A stretch of DNA of 11,475 nt, taken from an uncultured Oscillospiraceae bacterium (GTDB lineage: Bacteria > Bacillota > Clostridia > Oscillospirales > Oscillospiraceae). Below the pieces are notes generated by a model. It was given only the letters and a program-made list of their open reading frames with translations, was not told the DNA's origin and did not search any database. This document shows, piece by piece, positions 6,310-11,475 of the stretch (the first letter of the stretch is position 1; each line of letters opens with the position of its first letter). The position numbers were made by a program, and so were the translations under genes. The stretch lies in NCBI GenBank assembly GCA_934643765.1, contig CAKUCT010000042.1:1-11475 (forward strand), read 5' to 3'.

Positions 6310-6348
6310 CCCGCCGCGTATCAGAAAGTTTTTCTGACACGCTGCGGG
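6310..6348 (-). other. Large hairpin between the surface-protein gene and ecfT
   Basis: CCCGC-C-GCGTATCAGAAA (6310-6327) pairs with TTTCTGACACGC-T-GCGGG (6331-6348) across a 3-base loop: 17 paired positions with one mismatch (6315/6343) and one G-U-type pair on one strand. It shares GGG at 6346-6348 with the neighbouring hairpin at 6346-6374, so the two cannot both form fully. No clean T-run follows on the minus strand. It may be part of a transcription-end or attenuation structure. Confidence 0.5.
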
Positions 6349-6374
6349 CCGCGCAGAACGGTTCTGCGCGGCCC
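6346..6374 (-). terminator. GC-rich hairpin after the SLH protein gene, possible terminator
   Basis: GGGCCGCGCAGAAC (6346-6359) and GTTCTGCGCGGCCC (6361-6374) form a perfect 14-base inverted repeat around one base, in practice a 13-pair stem with a 3-base loop. It stands about 32 bases beyond the stop codon of the SLH-protein gene. Its stability suggests an RNA 3' end. A U-tract is missing on the minus strand, so classical intrinsic termination is uncertain. Confidence 0.5.
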
Positions 6375-6406
6375 GGAACCGTGAATCTATATTGATTTGC
6401 GGAAGC

Positions 6407-7969
6407 TTACTGCAGCAGCTCCGCACTCAGCAGCAGATCATAGAGAATCTGCGCGATTTCGCAGCGGAGAATCGGCCGCTTCGGCGAGAGCGTGTCACTG
6501 CCGGAGGCCCAGAGGCCGGAAGCTGCGCAGTAAGCCAGAGCACTTTTTGCCCAGGTATCTGCCTGCGCGCTGTCGCGGTATCCGGAAAGCACTGCGGCGG
6601 GCACGGAAACGGCGGTATCGAGTCCGCACAGCGCGGCGGCCCGCGCGATCATGGCGGCAGCCTCCTGGACGGTGATGGTGCCGTCGGGGTTGAACTTCCC
6701 GTTGCCGACGCCGGTCACGATGCCGAAGGCTGCCGCGGTGTCGACAAACGGGGCATACCAGGCCGTTGCCGGAACATCCAGGAACGTGCCGCGGTACTCC
6801 GCGTCAAGGCCGAGGCCGCTGACGACAATTTTGGCAAACTGCGCGCGCGTCATGCTCTCATTCGGCGCAAAGCTTGTCTAGCTCATGCAGTTGATGATGC
6901 CATAGCCGGCCAGCGTTTCAATGGCCTGCTGGTTGGCGTGCTGCGCTGTATCTGCGAAGCTGACAGCCGTGAGGCTGGCGGTGTGCGCGTTGACGCCGGA
7001 CTGCGGCGTGTGAAGAGAAGGCTTTACGCCGCTCATATCGAAAAACGAGGACTGCCCCGCGCTCTGGCGCGTGGCTGCGGCGAGAGCGCACAGCGATTGC
7101 AAGGTGGCGTAGGCGTCGTAGCTGTCGGTGTGGCAGAAGCTGCCGTCGCGCAGCTGGAAGCTCAGGAGCTTATCGAGAACGCTGTTTCCGTCTTTGACGA
7201 AGCGGGCGTCCGTCAGCTTGATATCCAGCGCGCACAGCGCCAGAATCACCTGCGCGCAGCTCTCTGTGCTCGATGCGCCCCAGGCGGTGAAGCCGCCGTC
7301 GTCGTCCTGCATCTTGGACAGCCGCGCCACAGCCAGCGATACTGCGTTTTTGACGGCGGTGTTCGACTGGTAAGGCGCCAGCGCCTGCAGCGCCATGGCC
7401 GTCACGTCGGGATCGGCTTCTTCAGAGCCGATGGCCCAACCGCCGTCTGAAAGCTGCTGGCCGAGAATAAAATCGACATACATTTCCCGCATGGCCTGCG
7501 TTTTTCCGTCCGCTGCCTTCGGGATGTCATAATTCTTTGCGTCAAGCGCCAAAAGCGCGTAGGCTGCCGCGGTGACACCGGGCTGTGTGGCCGCGTCAAA
7601 GTCGGAGAGCGGCGCCAGCAGATTATAACCTGCGACATTGGCGGGATTTTTGCCGATTGCGGTCAGACCCAGCGAGACGCGCGCGTATTCCGTGACGCGG
7701 TTAGAGAGCTTGCCGCCGGTCTGCTGGAGACTGGAGGCCAGGGCGCGGTAATAAGAATCCGTCCAATGGTCCGGCTGCGAAAAGCCGCCGCGTACCATCG
7801 CCGTCACGGCCCAGTCGTCGCCCATGCCGGGGTGCGCAAGCTGCGAAATTGTGAAGGAAGCGGCGCTCTTTGAGGCGGTCTGCAGCGATGTGTCAGCGGC
7901 ACCGGCCGCGGTGACAAGCATGCCTGCCAGCAGGGCCAGCGTCAGAACAATGGTAAGCAGTCGTTTCAT
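6407..7969 (-). pseudogene. Secreted alpha/alpha-toroid protein with three SLH repeats, split by an in-frame TAG
   Basis: One continuous frame of 521 codons carries a single internal TAG at codon 364 (6878-6880). A signal peptide (MKRLLTIVLTLALLAGM, cleavage near residue 25) leads to a toroid of prenyltransferase/squalene-cyclase type, with repeats QLSDGGWA (172-179), QDDDGGFTAWG (221-231) and QLRDGSFCH (272-280), and DPDVTAMALQAL (187-198). Three SLH repeats follow (about 335-387, 391-445, 455-515), the usual anchor to cell-wall polymers. The TAG falls in SLH 1, just after GIINCMS and just before TSFAPNESMTRAQFAK. The frame on both sides is intact. Unless TAG is read through, the product is a 363-residue unanchored secreted protein; the downstream 148 residues lack a signal peptide. 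GGGAGG stands 7 bases before the ATG at 7969. Being between cob genes and an ECF transporter, it may bind cobamides at the surface; intrinsic factor has a related alpha/alpha barrel. That role is inference. Confidence 0.8.
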
Positions 7970-8020
7970 ACAGGTACCTCCCTGGTTCAAGGACAAGTGT
8001 TAAAATCGAAACAGAGCCAT

Positions 8021-8054
8021 CCGGCGGCGCTGGCAAAAGCGCATGAGGCGCCGG
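8021..8054 (-). other. GC-rich hairpin between cobC and the SLH protein gene
   Basis: CCGGCG (8021-8026) pairs with CGCCGG (8049-8054), and inside it GCGC (8027-8030) pairs with GCGC (8039-8042), leaving a 6-base bulge. It lies in the 112-base gap 7970-8081, about 50 bases upstream of the surface-protein start. On the minus strand it is followed by a broken T-rich stretch (GTTTCGATTTT). It may be a weak terminator or attenuator separating the cob operon from the surface gene. No cobalamin-riboswitch core is evident in this gap. Confidence 0.35.
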
Positions 8055-8081
8055 TGGTTTACGCCATGATACCACAGAAAG

Positions 8082-8675
8082 TCAGATGGCGCAATGGATT
8101 TCACCGGAAATTGGCAGGTATGTGTGATTTTTCAGATCGATTTGGTAGCCAAAGCCGGGCTCCGGCTGCCATTCATAGGAATTTTTCCGATCTTCCGGAA
8201 AAAGCTTTGCCATGATGGTAAGAATGGTGCCGCCGTGGCAGACGGCGATGGTATCATCCGGCTGCTTGCGGAGCGTGGAAAATGCCTGCAGAATGCGCGC
8301 CTCGCTCGCGGCGAACGACTCTCCCCCGGGCGGGACGTTGCCGTACCAGTCGCCCGCCAGCCAGGCCTGATATGCGGGCGTATCCTTGAGTTCTTCATAG
8401 CTTTTCATTTCAAAAATTCCAAAATCGACCTCGCGCAGACCGGAGATGACCGTAAACGGCACGTCGCCGTAGATGGCCTGCAGCGTCTGGTTGGCCCGAA
8501 GCATGCCGGAGGTCACGAAGCGAAAGCCCTCTGGCGCCGGATAGACCCCGCGCGCGGCGTTCTGCTTCAGAGCGGCAATGCTTTCTTCCAGCAGCGGAAG
8601 ATCGGTGCTGCCGTAATATAAATGCCGCGCATTTCCCGCGGTGCGCCCGTGGCGCAGCAGAACGAGCCGCGTCAT
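8082..8675 (-). CDS. cobC: Histidine phosphatase, probable alpha-ribazole-5'-phosphate phosphatase (CobC-like)
   Basis: A 197-residue member of the histidine phosphatase (phosphoglycerate mutase-like) superfamily. The catalytic LLRHGRT (6-12) contains the phosphohistidine His9; Arg60 (VTSGMLRANQT), Glu82 (GLREVDFGIFE) and His147 (VCHGGT) complete the usual active site. In cobamide synthesis CobC removes the 5'-phosphate of alpha-ribazole phosphate or of cobalamin phosphate. The family is functionally broad, so the assignment depends on context: the gene directly follows cobT, cobU and cobS and its ATG overlaps the stop of the second CobU-like gene as ATGA (8672-8675). A longer frame to 8771 is rejected because it would run far into that upstream gene and the family motif begins right after the ATG at 8675. 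Cytoplasmic; no signal peptide or membrane segment. Confidence 0.85.
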   Translation of the reverse strand: MTRLVLLRHGRTAGNARHLYYGSTDLPLLEESIAALKQNAARGVYPAPEGFRFVTSGMLRANQTLQAIYGDVPFTVISGLREVDFGIFEMKSYEELKDTPAYQAWLAGDWYGNVPPGGESFAASEARILQAFSTLRKQPDDTIAVCHGGTILTIMAKLFPEDRKNSYEWQPEPGFGYQIDLKNHTYLPISGEIHCAI

Positions 8676-9043
8676 CGCTTCAGCTCCAGCGGCAGTCCGC
8701 AGAAAATCCGCGTGACGGTGTCCGCCTGCCGGGCCAGAGCGGATAACAGCCGACCGGACGCTTCGCGCCACTGCCGCTCAAAGGGCTCCAGCGGTACAAT
8801 GCCGCAGGAAATATCGTCGACAAGAAAGCAGACGGCCCTCGGCGATTGCCGGGTGAACTCTGTGAGCGGGTCGAGTCCGGACGCGCAGCAGGCTTTTGCG
8901 AAGCGCTCAAGATGCCGGATGCACCGGGCGTCGGGTGAGAGCGTTACGTCCTCGCAGGTGAAGATATCCGCGTCGCTCAGGTGATATTTCTGCGCGGCAA
9001 ACTGCGTTTTTCCCTGATACGCCCCGCCAAAAATCAGCTCCAT
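8672..9043 (-). CDS. Second, short CobU-like P-loop protein
   Basis: A 123-residue protein of the CobU family (adenosylcobinamide kinase / adenosylcobinamide-phosphate guanylyltransferase); usual length is 170-190. It has a Walker A GGAYQGKT (6-13), CIRHLERF with His44 where CobU carries its guanylylated histidine, and a C-terminal part VDDISCGIVPLEPFERQW (75-92) followed by GRLLSALARQ and GLPLELK. That C-terminal part matches the canonical CobU pattern (NEVG-GIVP, then AGRLNQ, then G-P--LK) better than the CobU two genes upstream does. The middle is shortened by about 50 residues. The ATG at 9043 lies 10 bases inside the end of cobS, with AGGGGG 5 bases upstream. It may split the kinase and transferase jobs with the other CobU, form a hetero-oligomer, or be a regulatory paralogue. 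Family membership is well supported; precise activity is not. Confidence 0.75.
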   Translation of the reverse strand: MELIFGGAYQGKTQFAAQKYHLSDADIFTCEDVTLSPDARCIRHLERFAKACCASGLDPLTEFTRQSPRAVCFLVDDISCGIVPLEPFERQWREASGRLLSALARQADTVTRIFCGLPLELKR

Positions 9044-9807
9044 ACAGCCCCCTGTCCGCAAACCAGCAGTAAAAGTCCCGCCAGTTCGCTCAACGTAATT
9101 GAAAAACCGGAAATATCGCCGGACATGCCGCCAAGGTTCCGCCGGGCGGTGCGGCAGAAAAGAAACGCGCACAGCTCCGTGCCAATGGCCGAGGCGGTGA
9201 ACCAAGCGTGCGGCAGCAACAGAATCCCTGCCGCAATGGCAAGCGCGTTCAAGACGGCAAGCGCGGCCAGCTGGCGCTTATTTTTGAGCGCTTCGAAGCC
9301 GCCCGCGTACTGACTTGTCTGCATAGGCCGGCAGGAAAAGACGCAGAAGCTCGCGGCGAAGCGCGAAAAGACCGGAAGCAGTATAAGACCTGCCCAACCG
9401 CGGGAAAAATCCAGTTCCCGGAGCGCTGCAAACATTCCGAGCATCAGAAAAATGGTGCACACAACGGCGAAGGAGCCGACGTGCGAGTCCTTCAGAATTT
9501 TCTGCCGGGTGGGAAGATCGCGCCGGGATAAAATCGCGTCGCAGCAGTCCATAAAGCCGTCCAAATGAATAAAGCCTGTGAGAAAAAACGGCAGGGCCGT
9601 CAAAATGGCGGCGGCCAGCACCGGAAGATGCCCCCACATGCCGAGAAGAAAACCTGCCAGCGCCCAGAGCGCGCCGACCAGCAGGCCCACCAGCGGCAGA
9701 TAGATCAGCTGCCAGGGCCGGGCCTTTTCGTCCCAGATTTTTGCCGGACAGGGAATGGATAAAAACATGCCCCAGGCCATGAAAAAAGCTGTGACCTGCG
9801 TTTTCAT
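9034..9807 (-). CDS. cobS: Adenosylcobinamide-GDP ribazoletransferase (cobalamin synthase)
   Basis: A 257-residue integral membrane enzyme that joins adenosylcobinamide-GDP to alpha-ribazole or its phosphate, the last major step of the nucleotide loop pathway. The family motif HLDGFMDCCDAILSRRD (81-97) holds Asp83, Asp87 and Asp90, likely metal and phosphate ligands, and is followed by KILKDSHVGSFAV (104-116), equivalent to the canonical RDS-IG--GV. The C-terminus GGMSGDISGFSITLSELAGL (226-245) is also family-typical. About six to seven hydrophobic segments are seen (37-56, 62-80, 113-128, 138-155, 179-199, 203-217, 238-250). The start is the second ATG (9807): AAGGAGG is 9 bases away from it, while the first ATG (9816) is almost fused to that ribosome binding site. 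The ATG overlaps the cobU stop as ATGA. Confidence 0.93.
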   Translation of the reverse strand: MKTQVTAFFMAWGMFLSIPCPAKIWDEKARPWQLIYLPLVGLLVGALWALAGFLLGMWGHLPVLAAAILTALPFFLTGFIHLDGFMDCCDAILSRRDLPTRQKILKDSHVGSFAVVCTIFLMLGMFAALRELDFSRGWAGLILLPVFSRFAASFCVFSCRPMQTSQYAGGFEALKNKRQLAALAVLNALAIAAGILLLPHAWFTASAIGTELCAFLFCRTARRNLGGMSGDISGFSITLSELAGLLLLVCGQGAVWS

Positions 9808-10337
9808 GCCTGCCATCCTCCTTTATACCAGATTGGAATTGCCGCGGACAGCTCCGCCACATGATCGCAGGCCGCGCCGAGCCGCACGCCGATCTGGCCG
9901 AGCGCCGCGCGGTAGGCTTCGGTAAGCGTGCCATAGTCGCGGCCGTCGGAAAAAACAAAATCCGCGACAAAGACCACATGCTGTGCCAGCTGCGAAAAGC
10001 GCACAAGATCGCTCCCAAGCCGCGCGCCCGCCGCCTCGTCTACAGAGCCGTCGGGCCGGAACATCTCGTTTGCCAGCAGCGCTGTCACGCTGTCGAGCAG
10101 AAAGGTCCCGTTTTCGGGCGCCAGATCCAGCGCGGATAAAATGCCGCTTTCGCATTCGATGGTTGTAAAGCCCCAGCCGTCGCGCGCGCGCAGGTGCCGC
10201 TGAACGATCCGGCGGTCTTCTTCATCTGTCGGGCGGAGCGTGGCCAGATAATAATGCGGCCCGGGAAGGCTTTTTGCGATGCGCTGGGCCAGCAGCGATT
10301 TGCCGCTTTTTGAGCCGCCGGAGAGAAAAAACGTCAT
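9804..10337 (-). CDS. cobU: Adenosylcobinamide kinase / guanylyltransferase (CobU)
   Basis: A 177-residue P-loop enzyme that phosphorylates adenosylcobinamide and then transfers GMP to it, making the substrate for CobS. Walker A is GGSKSGKS (7-14). IVQRHLRAR (44-52) contains His48, the position of the guanylylated histidine. LLDSVTALLANEM (80-92) corresponds to the Walker-B-like LD-LT region. The C-terminal third (VADFVFSDGRDYGTLTEAY, then AAIPIWYKG) departs from the classical NEVG-GIVP segment, which is instead found in the short CobU-like protein two genes downstream. The ATG overlaps the cobT stop as ATGA (10334-10337) and its own stop overlaps the cobS start, implying translational coupling. 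Length and motif order fit the family. Confidence 0.9.
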   Translation of the reverse strand: MTFFLSGGSKSGKSLLAQRIAKSLPGPHYYLATLRPTDEEDRRIVQRHLRARDGWGFTTIECESGILSALDLAPENGTFLLDSVTALLANEMFRPDGSVDEAAGARLGSDLVRFSQLAQHVVFVADFVFSDGRDYGTLTEAYRAALGQIGVRLGAACDHVAELSAAIPIWYKGGWQA

Positions 10338-11434
10338 ACGCTGAAACTGTCCTTTGCGCGGATTTCGGTCAGATATTCGTCATTGATGGCAGCCTCCGGG
10401 AAGGTGGCCATTGTGCACATGACGGCGCACGCGGCCTCCACAACGCGGAAGGCAATCGGGCACCCGCTGCCCTCGCCCAGCCGCATGCCGAGCTCCAGAC
10501 ATGGTTTCAAGCCGAGCTCCTGCTCGGCAAGCTTATAGCCGATTTCAAACGAGCGGTGCGAGCCGATAAAATATGCTTTCGATTCGGGCGCGAGCCGGGC
10601 GGCGCACAGGGCGGCCACGATCGAGATAAACCCGTCGACCACGACCGGGATGCGCTCGTGCGCTGCGCCGAGAAATACGCCCGTCATCGCGCACAGGTCA
10701 AAGCCGCCGACCTTGGACAAAACATCCACGGGGTCCGACGCGTCCGGCTTATGAAGGGCCAGCGCGTGCGAGATGACCTGCTTCTTTTTCAAAAACGCTG
10801 CGTCAGTCAGACCGCCGCCGCGGCCCGTGACATCCTCCACCGAGGCCTGGGTCAGTGCCAGAAGCACCGCGGAAGACGTCGTTGTGTTGCCGATGCCCAT
10901 CTCGCCGACGCCCAGAATCGATACGCCGTCGCGTTTTGCCTGCGCGGCAAGGTCCATGCCGGTGCGCAGCCCCTGCAGGGCCTGCGCGCGCGTCATAGCG
11001 GGCTCTTTATAAAGATTTTTTGTGCCCTTTCCAAGGCTGCGGTTCAAAATGGCCGGACAGGTGTACGGCAGTTTGATGCCCATATCGACGACGACAAGCT
11101 CATCGTGAAAATGCTTTGCAAGGCATGAAGCGCCGGTCAGGCCGCGCGTGAGATTGATCGACTGCGCCAGCGTCACCGACTGCGGCGCAGAGCTGACGCC
11201 CTCGTCCACCACGCCGTTGTCCGCGGCAAGAACGTAGATACGCGTCTTGTGAAGCTCGTTTCTGACCTGGCCCGTGATGCCGGCCAGCTGGACGGATAAA
11301 TCCTCCAGCAGGCCAAGACTTCCAGGCGGCTTTGCAAGCTCGGCCTGCCGCCGTTTGGCGGCGTCCATGGCGGCTTGGTCAAGGGCTGTGATTTCCAGCA
11401 GCTTTGCGCGCAGCTGCTGCTCTAATTCCTGCAT
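10334..11434 (-). CDS. cobT: Nicotinate-nucleotide--dimethylbenzimidazole phosphoribosyltransferase
   Basis: A 366-residue enzyme that transfers phosphoribose from nicotinate mononucleotide to the lower-ligand base (5,6-dimethylbenzimidazole or another benzimidazole/purine), giving alpha-ribazole-type phosphate. Recognised features are KPPGSLGLLE (35-44), ADNGVVDEGVSSAPQSVT (71-88), GVGEMGIGNTTTSSA (175-189), TGRGGGL (203-209) and RLGEGSGCP (318-326), where Glu321 fits the catalytic base described in Salmonella CobT. Length matches the family (about 350). The ATG at 11434 has GGAGG 7 bases upstream. A longer frame to 11470 is not needed. The stop overlaps cobU by 4 bases, and its start overlaps the tail of an upstream frame by 13 bases. 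In anaerobes that do not make dimethylbenzimidazole, the base used cannot be told from the sequence. Confidence 0.95.
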   Translation of the reverse strand: MQELEQQLRAKLLEITALDQAAMDAAKRRQAELAKPPGSLGLLEDLSVQLAGITGQVRNELHKTRIYVLAADNGVVDEGVSSAPQSVTLAQSINLTRGLTGASCLAKHFHDELVVVDMGIKLPYTCPAILNRSLGKGTKNLYKEPAMTRAQALQGLRTGMDLAAQAKRDGVSILGVGEMGIGNTTTSSAVLLALTQASVEDVTGRGGGLTDAAFLKKKQVISHALALHKPDASDPVDVLSKVGGFDLCAMTGVFLGAAHERIPVVVDGFISIVAALCAARLAPESKAYFIGSHRSFEIGYKLAEQELGLKPCLELGMRLGEGSGCPIAFRVVEAACAVMCTMATFPEAAINDEYLTEIRAKDSFSV

Positions 11435-11475
11435 GATGATTCCTCCAGAAGCCCCTGCTCCTCCAGCCACAGGAC
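11422..11475 (-). CDS. C-terminal tail of an unidentified upstream gene
   Basis: A frame open from the window edge encodes 17 residues (VLWLEEQGLLEESSCRN) and ends at TAG (11424-11422), 13 bases inside cobT. The Leu/Glu-rich tail looks like ordinary protein C-terminus, and short overlaps are the rule in this operon, so it is probably the end of the preceding gene, perhaps another cob gene. Too little is present to identify it. Confidence 0.4.
   Translation of the reverse strand, partial: VLWLEEQGLLEESSCRN

Noticed and set aside
6878..6880. TAG decoded as pyrrolysine or a reassigned codon
   Set aside because: The upstream frame ending at 11422 appears to use TAG as a stop, other genes end in TAA or TGA, and no Pyl machinery is visible here. 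Readthrough remains possible but unsupported.
6392..7450. A 352-codon open frame on the plus strand
   Set aside because: It lies antisense to the SLH protein gene, has Arg/Gly/Ala-rich composition typical of GC-rich shadow frames, and shows no recognisable domain.
7970..8081. Cobalamin riboswitch upstream of the SLH gene (also examined 6215-6406)
   Set aside because: Neither gap shows a B12-box-like GCCACTG core or the usual length and arrangement. A riboswitch may lie upstream of the cob operon outside the window.

Overview
The window looks like a GC-rich Firmicute chromosome, most likely a Clostridia member near the Oscillospiraceae. This is inferred from gene content and style, not from a marker gene. 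Supporting signs are a Noc-type ParB homologue, a cluster of Spo0A-box-like sites (a spore-former trait), strong AGGAGG-type ribosome binding sites, an ECF-type vitamin transporter and an SLH-domain surface protein. Every gene I can support is read from the minus strand, so transcription runs from high to low coordinates. I saw no tRNA, rRNA, CRISPR array or mobile element.

Region 1 (11475 to 8082) is a tightly packed late cobamide assembly and salvage operon. It holds the tail of an unidentified upstream gene, then cobT, cobU, cobS, a second short CobU-like gene and a CobC-like phosphatase. Every junction overlaps by a few bases, three of them as ATGA. Together these cover activation of the lower ligand (CobT), activation of adenosylcobinamide (CobU), joining of the two (CobS) and removal of the phosphate (CobC).

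Region 2 (8081 to 6310) holds a secreted protein with a signal peptide, an alpha/alpha-toroid (prenyltransferase/squalene-cyclase-like) domain and three C-terminal SLH repeats. Its reading frame is broken by one in-frame TAG inside the first SLH repeat. Two large overlapping hairpins follow it. Region 3 (6309 to 2661) is an ECF transporter: EcfT, and an unusual 894-residue protein with two ABC ATPase domains fused to a membrane part that looks like the substrate-binding S component. Its position beside the cob genes suggests cobamide or cobinamide uptake. Regions 2 and 3 can be read as capture at the cell surface, import, and repair to a complete cobamide.

Region 4 (2660 to 1983) is regulatory. 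A cluster of Spo0A-box-like heptamers sits in front of a 49-residue coiled-coil-like gene, in an arrangement reminiscent of spoIIG-type Spo0A-activated promoters. The gene is followed by an unusual three-arm hairpin and a clear intrinsic terminator. The stretch 1983-2317 has no gene; it holds this hairpin set and terminator, three TGTGGA repeats resembling DnaA boxes, a degenerate Noc-binding-site-like sequence, and the presumed noc promoter. Region 5 (1982 to 1) contains noc, a hairpin, and the promoter and N-terminal third of ppdK (pyruvate phosphate dikinase), which runs off the window.
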